From contig CAZQWU010000029.1 in assembly GCA_964597305.1 (NCBI GenBank), positions 1 to 15,513 on the forward strand: 15,513 nucleotides of DNA, read 5' to 3'. The stretch comes from UBA7398 sp964597305. Lineage in GTDB: Bacteria > Actinomycetota > Actinomycetes > Nanopelagicales > Nanopelagicaceae. Position 1 is the stretch's first letter. Each line of letters begins with the position of its first letter. Made by a program: the position numbers and the translations under genes. Below the pieces are notes generated by a model. It did not search any database, was not told the origin of the DNA, and saw only the letters and a list, made by a program, of their open reading frames with translations. Below are positions 1 to 6,404 of this stretch, piece by piece.

Positions 1-1
1 A

Positions 2-937
2 CCCGACGTTGTTTTATTGCATACATCATTGCCCCGATATGACACGGTAAGTCTGGGTACTGAGGTGAATATTCTTCCTGCTGCAATTGAAACTGCACGA
101 ATGCACGGTGGACTCGTTATCGCTCAGGCGAATAGAAATATGCCGTATACATATGGTGATGCACAAATTTATGAAAACGATATTGATTACATTGTTGAAG
201 TTGATGAACCTCTCACTGTTCATCACCAAGGTGAAAGTACCGAAATAGCGCTTAGTATTGGCGAACGAATCGCCAATGTCATCGAGGATGGATCAACGCT
301 TCAAGTAGGAATCGGTGCGGTCCCCGATGTCATACTCTCATTGCTTCTCAAGCGGAATAAGTTGAGAATTTGGACGGAAATGTTTAGTGATGGTGTATTT
401 AATCTATTTAAGGCCGGCGCACTCGATGAAGATGTGCCGATAACGTCTTCATTTGTTTTTGGTTCTCAGGAGCTCTATGACTGGCTTCATCTCAATAGAA
501 AAGTTCGCATGTTGCGAACTGAAAAAACTAATGATCCCAGCCAGATCGCACGTCAGGCAAAGATGACCTCGGTTAATGCAGGATTGCAAGTCGATTTGTT
601 TGATCAAGCTAATGCCTCACGAGTGCGAGGAAAGATCTATTCGGGCTTCGGTGGTTCGACAGATTTCATTGTTGGTGCACTCCACTCACGAGGAGGACGA
701 TCATTCATGGCACTACCTTCATGGCATAAAAAGACTGATTCATCGACCATCGTCCCTCTTATTACAGAGGCAGTGACAAGCTTCCAACACAGTTTTGTTG
801 TTACTGAAAATGGGATGGCTGCATGCTTTGGCAGAACTGAATCTGAGCAGGCGAGAAATCTCATTGAAAAGGCTGCTCATCCAGATGCCCGAGCACACTT
901 ATGGGAGAAAGCATTTGAATTTGGCTTAGTCCGCTAG
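2..937 (+). CDS. Acetyl-CoA hydrolase/CoA-transferase family protein, 5'-truncated by window edge
   Basis: The open frame enters at base 2 and ends with TAG at 935-937; the start codon lies outside the window. About 311 residues are visible, roughly the C-terminal three quarters of a family near 430 residues. The family moves CoA between acyl-CoA and carboxylates such as acetate or 4-hydroxybutyrate, in the cytoplasm. Seen in order: a T-E-V-N-I-L-P-A N-terminal-domain segment; a V-G-I-G-A-V-P-D loop near bases 310-330; and W-T-E-M-F-S-D-G near 371-394, whose Glu (codon 377-379) fits the catalytic glutamate that forms the glutamyl-CoA thioester. G-F-G-G-S-T-D-F near 644-667 is the C-terminal CoA-domain signature. 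The best guess is 4-hydroxybutyrate or acetate CoA-transferase; the sequence does not fix the substrate. No clear terminator follows the stop. Confidence 0.85.
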   Translation, partial: PDVVLLHTSLPRYDTVSLGTEVNILPAAIETARMHGGLVIAQANRNMPYTYGDAQIYENDIDYIVEVDEPLTVHHQGESTEIALSIGERIANVIEDGSTLQVGIGAVPDVILSLLLKRNKLRIWTEMFSDGVFNLFKAGALDEDVPITSSFVFGSQELYDWLHLNRKVRMLRTEKTNDPSQIARQAKMTSVNAGLQVDLFDQANASRVRGKIYSGFGGSTDFIVGALHSRGGRSFMALPSWHKKTDSSTIVPLITEAVTSFQHSFVVTENGMAACFGRTESEQARNLIEKAAHPDARAHLWEKAFEFGLVR

Positions 938-1081
938 CACAGGAATTTCTCATCCCCAGATCAGAGTCTTCTTACCAACTTCCAAGTAACAACTCATAGC
1001 AAACAGACTGAGTTCAGATTTTCCTCGAACATTCTTTCTCTTATAGCAATTATTCAATTGCTACTCACATTAAGAGATTGG

Positions 1082-1597
1082 ATGGACATGAAGAATAAAG
1101 CTTTAGGTACAACGGGGCTCGTTGCAGCAGGGCTCGTTGCAGGAATTGTTCTTGCATCGACAGGTGCAAATGCCGAGACATCGACAGCTACAACTTTGCC
1201 TTCTCCAACAACCACCGGTTCTTTGCCCACGCTAGATAATTCAACAACCGACCCACACGGAATTGCTGATAATGATGGAGATTTTGGTCGGCATGGTGGT
1301 CATGGATTACGTCACGATATGAATGACCGGTCAGCAACACCTATTCGCGATGATGAGAAAGCACTCTCAGCATCTGACGCTGCGAAAGTAAAAGCTGCGG
1401 CCGAGGCAGCGGTTGCGGGTGGAACTGTGTTTCGCGTTGAAACCGATGCAGGTGATGGTGAATATGAAGCTCATATCGCTAAAGCTGACGGAACTGTAGT
1501 TACCATCAAATTTGATGCTAACTTTAAAATTATTGCAACTCAAGATGGAATGGGGCTTGGCGATCCACGAACTATGCATCCTTCAACGAAGGGTTAA
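1082..1597 (+). CDS. Secreted PepSY-domain protein with His/Gly-rich linker
   Basis: A 171-residue exported protein. The ATG at 1082 is chosen because AAGAG (1072-1076) sits 5 bases upstream. ATG 1088 would also give a complete signal peptide, and a frame-extending TTG at 1058 lacks support. Residues 4-31 form a Sec signal peptide: lysines, then a hydrophobic Gly/Val/Ala core, then A-N-A before Glu32. Residues 32-60 are rich in Thr/Ser/Pro and look like a flexible linker. Residues 69-80 hold a cluster of Gly, His, Arg and Asp that could bind metal. Residues 92-154 resemble one PepSY domain (S-A-S-D-A-A, A-A-E-A-A-V, then alternating strands with G-E-Y-E-A-H). PepSY domains are small extracytoplasmic modules often tied to protease inhibition or metal handling; the role here is unknown. 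The gene stands alone and is closed by a strong terminator. Confidence 0.75.
   Translation: MDMKNKALGTTGLVAAGLVAGIVLASTGANAETSTATTLPSPTTTGSLPTLDNSTTDPHGIADNDGDFGRHGGHGLRHDMNDRSATPIRDDEKALSASDAAKVKAAAEAAVAGGTVFRVETDAGDGEYEAHIAKADGTVVTIKFDANFKIIATQDGMGLGDPRTMHPSTKG
1115..1144 (+). repeat. Tandem 15-bp duplication inside signal-peptide coding region
   Basis: Two adjacent 15-base units (1115-1129 and 1130-1144) match at 14 of 15 positions and encode G-L-V-A-A then G-L-V-A-G. The unit is five codons, so the frame is kept, and the hydrophobic core of the PepSY protein's signal peptide is lengthened by five residues. It looks like a recent slippage duplication. Confidence 0.8.
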
Positions 1598-1620
1598 TCC
1601 GTTCGACTCCAACGCAATTC

Positions 1621-1656
1621 AAAGAAACCCCACTTAAATAGTGGGGTTTCTTTCTT
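1621..1656 (+). terminator. Strong intrinsic terminator after the PepSY gene
   Basis: Bases 1621-1633 and 1641-1653 are perfect 13-bp inverted repeats around a 7-base AT loop (1634-1640). Five C/G pairs sit in the upper stem, and on the plus strand the T-rich run continues to 1657. The hairpin begins 23 bases after the PepSY stop codon. The arms start with AAAG and end in CTTT, so the A and T tracts flank the stem and the element may also work in reverse. Its T-tract runs straight into the -10 box of the next gene. Confidence 0.93.
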
Positions 1657-1671
1657 TACGATACTTTCATG
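1657..1671 (+). promoter_or_regulatory. Leaderless-type -10 box (TACGAT) for the glutamine amidotransferase gene
   Basis: TACGAT at 1657-1662 ends 6 bases before the ATG at 1669. A transcript starting 7 bases after the box would begin on the A of the start codon. There is no ribosome binding site, and only 15 bases separate the terminator hairpin from the ATG. A 17-base spacer would put the -35 element in the terminator loop (TTAAAT, 1634-1639). The box match is seen; promoter activity is inferred. Confidence 0.5.
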
Positions 1672-2406
1672 TGTCGGCTACTCGGATTTGTTTCGGAGAG
1701 TGAAACAAATTTTTCCCAGTTGCTTGGGAATAGTTTCGAAAACTTTATTCAACTTTCAAAAGTACATAGCGATGGCTGGGGGTTAGCCAACCATGACCAT
1801 CGAAATACGAGCCTTGTCCGAGAAACTCAACCCGCGCTATCGAGTAATAAATTCACAGAAATAACTAATTCACTTGAAAGTAATGGAGCTTTACTGCATT
1901 TTCGCTGGGCAACACCAGGACTTGCAGTTAATGAAGAAAATACCCACCCATTTTCTTTCAAGGGAGTTTCCTTTATTCACAATGGCAGCTTTACTCCAAT
2001 TACTGCTCTTGATTCGATGATTGATGTTGCTTATAAAATAAATATAAAAGGTGACGGAGACAGCGAAAGATTTTTTTATTTCCTACTTACAGAAATTGAT
2101 AAGTATGGCATTGTTGAGGGAATACGTAGTGGAATTTTGAAAATGCAAAAGCAGATAAATTATTCAAGCCTCAATTGTATGATCTTAAGTGATGAACTAT
2201 TCATCGTAGTTGCAGAATTTAATCCTGATCGTATACCTCCACAATTCTCAGAAGACTACTATGAACTTCGTTTCAAACAGAGTGGACGAGACGTTGTCGT
2301 CGCTTCCAGCGGTTGGGATCAAACTAATTGGACCTCTTTAACTAATCACTCCATGCTTATTATTGATCGTAAAAATCTTTCAACTCGGGTGATTGCACTT
2401 ACATGA
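1669..2406 (+). CDS. Class II glutamine amidotransferase (YafJ/GATase_4-like)
   Basis: A 245-residue, single-domain Ntn-type glutamine amidotransferase that would release ammonia from glutamine in the cytoplasm. The start is fixed by family logic: after Met removal Cys2 is the N-terminal nucleophile (M-C-R-L-L-G). Other class II landmarks follow: H-S-D-G-W-G at 33-38, L-H-F-R-W-A-T at 76-82 with substrate-binding Arg79, N-T-H-P-F at 91-95, the oxyanion-hole segment F-I-H-N-G-S-F at 102-108 (Asn105, Gly106), and G-D-S-E at 130-133. No synthetase or acceptor domain is fused, as is usual for the YafJ group, whose acceptor is mostly unknown. An EgtC-like role is possible, but no ergothioneine partner genes are near. 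The gene is preceded by a leaderless-type promoter and followed 68 bases later by the GNAT gene, which has its own -10-like box, so a shared function is only possible. Confidence 0.88.
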   Translation: MCRLLGFVSESETNFSQLLGNSFENFIQLSKVHSDGWGLANHDHRNTSLVRETQPALSSNKFTEITNSLESNGALLHFRWATPGLAVNEENTHPFSFKGVSFIHNGSFTPITALDSMIDVAYKINIKGDGDSERFFYFLLTEIDKYGIVEGIRSGILKMQKQINYSSLNCMILSDELFIVVAEFNPDRIPPQFSEDYYELRFKQSGRDVVVASSGWDQTNWTSLTNHSMLIIDRKNLSTRVIALT

Positions 2407-2462
2407 AGCCACAGTGGTTTAAAAAAGTGAGAGCGCACACGAATACGACGTCGATTAACCAT

Positions 2463-2477
2463 TAGCCTTGGCGCATG
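2463..2477 (+). promoter_or_regulatory. Leaderless-type -10 box (TAGCCT) for the GNAT-enolase pair
   Basis: TAGCCT at 2463-2468 has exactly the same distance to the ATG at 2475 as the box upstream of 1669. No Shine-Dalgarno sequence and no convincing -35 element were found. The 68-base gap after the amidotransferase gene holds no terminator hairpin, so read-through from upstream is also possible. Confidence 0.4.
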
Positions 2478-3188
2478 GCTGACGTCGTAATCCGAGAGCT
2501 ACATTCCATTGAAGAACAAGCTCAAGGCATAAACATTTTTGATCTGACGTGGCCAATTTCTGGTGGTGGTACTGAAATTACACCAAATTTCATGCAAGCA
2601 CTTCTCCATAATGGCGCATATTTTGCCGGTGCGTTTCAAGGCGAAAAAATAATCGGTGCGGCTTTTGCTTTCATCGGTATTGAAGGTGGCGTACATCTTC
2701 ATTCACATATGGCAGCAGTCCTCCCTGAATTTCGGGATCTTCATATCGGAAGTCAATTAAAGCTCCATCAATACCGTTGGGCACAGACTCACAAGATTTC
2801 ATTTATTACGTGGACTTTTGATCCACTTGTAAAGCGAAATGCGAAATTTAACATTATTAATCTTGGTGTTGATATCGCCTCGTATCATCCCAATTTTTAT
2901 GGCGCAATGATTGATGATCTTAATGTTGGTGATGAATCTGATCGTTTAATGGCTCGTTGGAATATCACGCCTACTGGTCCTCACAATCGAGCGCTGACGA
3001 AAGAAATACCAAATGGCGCGATGTCTATTGCTATACCTGACGATATCGTGGCAATTCGCCGATCAAATGCTCAGGAAGCCTTTGCCTTCCGATTCGAAGT
3101 AAGAGAAAAGTTTCTCAATGCCTTTGATAAAGGATTCTCTGTCACTGGATTTTCTTATGAGAATGGATATATTCTCACTAAACCATGA
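2475..3188 (+). CDS. COG3375-type GNAT acyltransferase, partner of the MenC-like enolase
   Basis: A 237-residue cytoplasmic protein of the predicted GNAT superfamily group that often sits next to MenC/N-acylamino acid racemase genes. The acyl-CoA-binding motif A is visible as L-P-E-F-R-D-L-H-I-G-S-Q-L-K at residues 83-96, preceded by the strand carrying H-S-H-M-A (76-80). Group-typical blocks follow: W-T-F-D-P-L at 113-118, R-N-A-K-F-N at 121-126, L-G-V at 130-132, and D-D-L-N-x-G near 147-152 with S-D-R-L at 155-158. In Geobacillus a related enzyme succinylates D-amino acids before racemisation; the substrate here is unknown, so that role is inferred. Its TGA overlaps the next ATG (ATGA at 3185-3188), which implies coupled translation with the enolase. 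Confidence 0.8.
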   Translation: MADVVIRELHSIEEQAQGINIFDLTWPISGGGTEITPNFMQALLHNGAYFAGAFQGEKIIGAAFAFIGIEGGVHLHSHMAAVLPEFRDLHIGSQLKLHQYRWAQTHKISFITWTFDPLVKRNAKFNIINLGVDIASYHPNFYGAMIDDLNVGDESDRLMARWNITPTGPHNRALTKEIPNGAMSIAIPDDIVAIRRSNAQEAFAFRFEVREKFLNAFDKGFSVTGFSYENGYILTKP

Positions 3189-4294
3189 AAATCTCACACG
3201 TTGAATTTCGCGTCATTGGATTACCTTTAGTTCGACCATTTCGAACATCTTTTGGCACACAAGTAGCACGCGATGTGCTTTTATTGAAAGTGACTACTGT
3301 AGAAGGCTTTGTTGGATGGAGCGAATGCGTTGCAATGAGTGATCCGCTATATTCGAGCGAATATTTATTTGAATGTACTGACGTAATAAAACGCTTTTTT
3401 CTTCCTGCTCTATTTAAAAAAGGTGAATTTACCGCTGAGGAAATTCCACATATTCTTCGCCCCTTTCTAGGCCATCCCATGGCAAAAGCTGCTATAGAAA
3501 CTGCATGTTTAGACGCGCAACTTCGTAGCGAGAAAACATCATTTGCACGTTATTTAGGAGCGACAAAAACACACGTGGAGTGCGGTGTTTCAGTTGGAAT
3601 TGCACCTTCCATAGAAAAGCTGGTCGACGAGGTGACTAGCTATGTTGAAGCAGGATACCGACGAATAAAGCTCAAAATTGAACCAGGTTGGGATATCGAA
3701 CCTGTATCAAAAATTCGTGAATTGTTTCCTACAATCCCTCTCCAAGTTGATGCTAATCAAGCATATTCCCGAAGCGATGGACACCATCTCGCTCAATTAG
3801 ATCCTTACAATCTTCTTCTCATTGAGCAACCACTTGATGAACATGACATTCTCGGTCACGCACAATTAGCTCAAATCACAAAAACTCCGATTTGTCTCGA
3901 TGAATCAATTATTTCACTTCAATCTGCTGAAGATTCAATCGCTTTAGAAGCAACCACAATAATTAATATAAAGCCAGGACGAGTTGGCGGTTATCTTGAG
4001 TCTAAAAAAATTCATGATTTTTGTTTCAGCAAAAAAATTCCTGTCTGGTGTGGCGGAATGCTTGAAACAGGAATTGGCCGGGCTGCGAATCTCGCGTTGG
4101 CTGCACTTCCTGGATTTACCTTGCCTGGTGACACATCTGCATCATCGCGATATTACACGCGAGATATAACTCCACCATTTGAAATGGTTGATGGATATCT
4201 TGAGGTTCCCGATTCTGAAGGAATCGGAGTGGAGCCAGATATTGATTATCTTGATTCGATTACGCAAGAACGTACTTTGGTCCAGCCTTCTTAA
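3185..4294 (+). CDS. MenC-type enolase: o-succinylbenzoate synthase / N-acylamino acid racemase
   Basis: A 369-residue enolase-superfamily protein of normal length. The N-terminal capping domain carries the substrate loop R-P-F-R-T-S-F-G (17-24). The barrel holds the full catalytic set: K-L-K at 162-164, metal ligands Asp189 (V-D-A-N-Q), Glu214 (I-E-Q-P) and Asp239 (L-D-E-S), and the opposite Lys263 (N-I-K-P-G). The C-terminal blocks C-G-G-M-L-E-T-G-I-G (289-298) and L-P-G-D-T-S-A-S-S-R-Y (313-323) are typical of the OSBS/NSAR group. Enzymes of this group dehydrate SHCHC in menaquinone synthesis, racemise N-acylamino acids, or do both. Overlap with a COG3375 GNAT gene and absence of men genes nearby favour racemase activity, by inference. 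The last 35 bases overlap the opposite-strand CopZ-like gene. Confidence 0.88.
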   Translation: MKISHVEFRVIGLPLVRPFRTSFGTQVARDVLLLKVTTVEGFVGWSECVAMSDPLYSSEYLFECTDVIKRFFLPALFKKGEFTAEEIPHILRPFLGHPMAKAAIETACLDAQLRSEKTSFARYLGATKTHVECGVSVGIAPSIEKLVDEVTSYVEAGYRRIKLKIEPGWDIEPVSKIRELFPTIPLQVDANQAYSRSDGHHLAQLDPYNLLLIEQPLDEHDILGHAQLAQITKTPICLDESIISLQSAEDSIALEATTIINIKPGRVGGYLESKKIHDFCFSKKIPVWCGGMLETGIGRAANLALAALPGFTLPGDTSASSRYYTRDITPPFEMVDGYLEVPDSEGIGVEPDIDYLDSITQERTLVQPS

Positions 4295-4472
4295 GTGCCG
4301 CAGAAATTTGATCATTACTGAGCTGGGCTCCATTAATATGGACAGTGCTCACACCGTTTGCAACTAAATCTATATTTACTTCTGACACTCCATTTAGTTC
4401 TTTTAATGCGCTTGTCACATGATTAACGCAATGACCACACGTAAGGCCTTTTACAGAAACATCTTGAGTCAT
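4260..4472 (-). CDS. CopZ-like heavy-metal-associated (HMA) domain protein
   Basis: A 70-residue, single-domain protein with the ferredoxin-like HMA fold pattern. The metal site is G-L-T-C-G-H-C at residues 9-15, with Cys12 and Cys15 as soft-metal ligands; Leu replaces the usual Met before T-C. The remainder (V-T-S-A-L, G-V-x-x-V-x-I-D-L near 28-36, I-S-A-A-L-K-K-A-G near 56-64) fits the family. It probably shuttles Cu(I) or a similar ion in the cytoplasm, usually to a P-type ATPase, but no such ATPase or CsoR-type regulator is in the window. The ATG at 4472 lies 7 bases after a -10-like TACTAT. The 3' end overlaps the enolase gene by 35 bases, tail to tail, with no terminator between them. 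It lies divergent to korA. Confidence 0.87.
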   Translation of the reverse strand: MTQDVSVKGLTCGHCVNHVTSALKELNGVSEVNIDLVANGVSTVHINGAQLSNDQISAALKKAGPKYVLA

Positions 4473-4479
4473 GTTCGAG

Positions 4480-4485
4480 ATAGTA
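4480..4485 (-). promoter_or_regulatory. -10 box (TACTAT) for the CopZ-like gene
   Basis: Read on the minus strand, TACTAT ends 7 bases upstream of the ATG at 4472, so transcription would start at or one base before the start codon. A weak -35 candidate, TTGGGG, lies 18 bases upstream at 4504-4509. No ribosome binding site is present. Confidence 0.42.
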
Positions 4486-4507
4486 CGCTCAAATCAGTGG
4501 CAGCCCC

Positions 4508-4517
4508 AACTCGAGTT
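4508..4517. promoter_or_regulatory. 10-bp palindrome AACTCGAGTT in the copZ-like/korA divergent region
   Basis: A perfect 10-bp palindrome overlaps the possible -35 region of the CopZ-like gene and sits 58 bases upstream of the korA start. It could be an operator for a metal- or redox-responsive regulator. Short palindromes occur by chance, and no second copy was noticed in the window. Confidence 0.2.
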
Positions 4518-4562
4518 CCGTACGCCACATTCACCGCCCCTTTTCATTCACCAGAAAAGTGG

Positions 4563-4577
4563 CAAAATTCAATTGTG
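4563..4577 (+). promoter_or_regulatory. Possible leaderless -10 box (CAAAAT) before korA
   Basis: CAAAAT at 4563-4568 stands at -12 to -7 relative to the GTG at 4575 chosen as the korA start. No ribosome binding site precedes this GTG, which fits a leaderless start. The box matches TATAAT at 4 of 6 positions, and no good -35 is visible. Confidence 0.3.
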
Positions 4578-6404
4578 ACCAAGCCCGTTGTCGCCCTGAA
4601 ATCTGTTGTAATCCGATTTGCAGGCGATAGTGGTGATGGCATGCAGCTCACCGGTGATCGTTTCACAATGGATACTGCTTCGCTTGGTAATGATCTGTCT
4701 ACACTGCCAAACTTTCCGGCAGAAATTCGTGCTCCGCAAGGAACTCTGCCAGGTGTATCTTCTTTTCAACTTCATTTTGCCGATCATCATGTATTAACTG
4801 CCGGCGATGCACCCGATGTTTTGGTAGCGATGAATCCCGCTGCTCTCAAAGCAAATATAAAAGAAGTTCCTAAGGGTGCAATCATCATTGTTGATGCAGA
4901 TGAATTTTCACAACGCAATTTACAGAAAGTTGGTTATGAAAATAACCCACTTGAAGATGGAACGCTCAGTGGATTTATAGTTCATTCGATCCCACTCACC
5001 TCGTTGACCGTTTCGGCACTCTCTGACGTTGATATTTCTAAAAAAGATGCTGAACGTTCCAAGAATATGTTTGCACTCGGGTTACTCACGTGGATGTATC
5101 ACCGACCCACCGAATCAACTGTGAAATTCCTTGAGGCGAAATTTGCAAAGAAACCAGAGATCCTCAAAGCAAATCTCATCGCATACAAAGCAGGTTGGAA
5201 TTTTGGTGAGACAACAGAAGAATTTGCTAACACTTATGAAATTGCGCCAGCCAAAATGTCTCCTGGTAAATATAAAAACATTTCTGGAAACCAGGCACTT
5301 GCCCATGGATTAATCGCGGGATCTGTGCAATCAGGCTTACAACTATTTCTTGGTTCCTACCCGATCACACCCGCTTCCGATATCTTGCATGAACTGTCCA
5401 AGCACAAGAAATTTAATGTCATCACGTTTCAAGCTGAAGACGAAATTGCAGCAGTTGGCGCTGCACTTGGTGCAAGTTATGGCGGTGCACTAGGAGTAAC
5501 AACAACTTCGGGACCCGGAATCGCATTGAAATCAGAAATGATCGGTTTGGCCGTCATGCTTGAATTACCGCTGATAATTATTGACGTACAACGTGGTGGA
5601 CCATCAACCGGTTTGCCAACAAAAACTGAACAAGCAGATCTTCTTCAAGTGATGTTCGGTAGAAATGGTGAATGTCCTGCCGTTGTTATCGCGGCATCCC
5701 AGCCATCTGATTGTTTTTCGATGGCTTTAGAGGCAGTTCGTATCGCCACCACCTATCGAGTTCCTGTTTTCTACCTCTCTGATGGATACATAGCAAATGG
5801 ATCGGAGCCATGGAAAATTCCTGATATTGCTCACCTTCCCGATTTACACGTTAATTTTGCTCGAACGCAAGAAAATTTCCTACCTTATGAACGAGATCCC
5901 AAAACCCTTGCTCGACCGTGGGCAATTCCGGGAACGAAAGGTCTTGAACATCGCATTGGTGGAATCGAAAAAGCTGATAAGACTGGTGACATTTCTTATG
6001 AGCCAAAAAATCATGATTTTATGGTCCGTACTCGACAAGCCAAAGTTGATAATGTCGAAGTTCCAGATTTAGTCGTTGATGATCCGACCGGCGACGCTAA
6101 CGTACTTTTCCTAGGCTGGGGATCAACGTTCGGACCCATAGCCTCAGCTGTCGACGTATTACGAAGCAACGGAGAGAAAATTGCGCAGGCTCATCTTAAA
6201 TACATCAATCCATTCCCGAAAAATCTCGGCGAAGTTTTAAAGAAATATCCAAAAGTCATTACACCTGAAATGAATCTTGGTCAGCTTGCACTTTTGTTGC
6301 GCGCCAAGTATCTCAAGGACATCATCAGTTACAACCAAGTGCGTGGTTTACCGTTTTCTACCGCTGAACTTGTCGAAGCCGCGATGGGAGTTATCAATGA
6401 CTGA
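4575..6404 (+). CDS. korA: 2-oxoglutarate:ferredoxin oxidoreductase, fused gamma-alpha subunit KorA
   Basis: A 609-residue subunit that, with KorB, oxidatively decarboxylates 2-oxoglutarate to succinyl-CoA with ferredoxin as electron acceptor. The GTG at 4575 is chosen because conserved sequence begins just after it (V-V-I-R-F-A-G-D-S-G-D-G at 11-22). An upstream in-frame ATG at 4419 would add 52 low-similarity residues antisense to the CopZ-like gene. Residues 12-200 form the gamma-like domain (A-G-D-S-G-D-G at 16-22, then L-P-N-F-P-A-E-I-R-A-P). The alpha part carries Y-P-I-T-P at 262-266, E-D-E at 288-290, T-S-G-P-G at 311-315, and R-G-G-P-S-T-G-L-P-T-K-T-E-Q at 340-353. The layout matches the two-subunit actinobacterial enzyme. 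It overlaps korB by 8 bases. Confidence 0.9.
   Translation: MTKPVVALKSVVIRFAGDSGDGMQLTGDRFTMDTASLGNDLSTLPNFPAEIRAPQGTLPGVSSFQLHFADHHVLTAGDAPDVLVAMNPAALKANIKEVPKGAIIIVDADEFSQRNLQKVGYENNPLEDGTLSGFIVHSIPLTSLTVSALSDVDISKKDAERSKNMFALGLLTWMYHRPTESTVKFLEAKFAKKPEILKANLIAYKAGWNFGETTEEFANTYEIAPAKMSPGKYKNISGNQALAHGLIAGSVQSGLQLFLGSYPITPASDILHELSKHKKFNVITFQAEDEIAAVGAALGASYGGALGVTTTSGPGIALKSEMIGLAVMLELPLIIIDVQRGGPSTGLPTKTEQADLLQVMFGRNGECPAVVIAASQPSDCFSMALEAVRIATTYRVPVFYLSDGYIANGSEPWKIPDIAHLPDLHVNFARTQENFLPYERDPKTLARPWAIPGTKGLEHRIGGIEKADKTGDISYEPKNHDFMVRTRQAKVDNVEVPDLVVDDPTGDANVLFLGWGSTFGPIASAVDVLRSNGEKIAQAHLKYINPFPKNLGEVLKKYPKVITPEMNLGQLALLLRAKYLKDIISYNQVRGLPFSTAELVEAAMGVIND
6386..6390 (+). promoter_or_regulatory. 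Ribosome binding site GGGAG deciding the korB start
   Basis: GGGAG lies 6 bases upstream of the ATG at 6397, inside the end of korA. It supports this start over the open frame that extends back to 6277 within korA, whose translation shows no family similarity. Confidence 0.7.

Noticed and set aside
637..864. Small minus-strand frames inside the CoA-transferase gene (also 26-229).
   Set aside because: They are shadows of a strongly conserved coding frame, with no start signals or recognisable domains.
938..1081. Hidden gene or RNA between the CoA-transferase and PepSY genes.
   Set aside because: 144 AT-rich bases with no open frame of note, no clear hairpin and only weak -10-like strings (TATAGC near 1042).
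1367..1579. Minus-strand frame of 70 codons under the PepSY gene.
   Set aside because: It is antisense to a PepSY domain with a clear signal peptide; no family features and no ribosome binding site.
2446..2453. CGACGTCG palindrome upstream of the GNAT gene as an operator.
   Set aside because: Only 8 bp; the related GACGTC at 2481-2486 lies within coding sequence, so there is no convincing paired-site arrangement.
4419..4574. Upstream ATG 4419 as the korA start.
   Set aside because: The extra 52 residues show no KorA similarity, run antisense into the convincing CopZ-like gene, and lack a ribosome binding site. GTG 4575 directly precedes the conserved domain.
6277..6396. korB starting 40 codons earlier inside korA.
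   Set aside because: The added residues are an out-of-frame reading of the korA end, and a GGGAG site fits ATG 6397.
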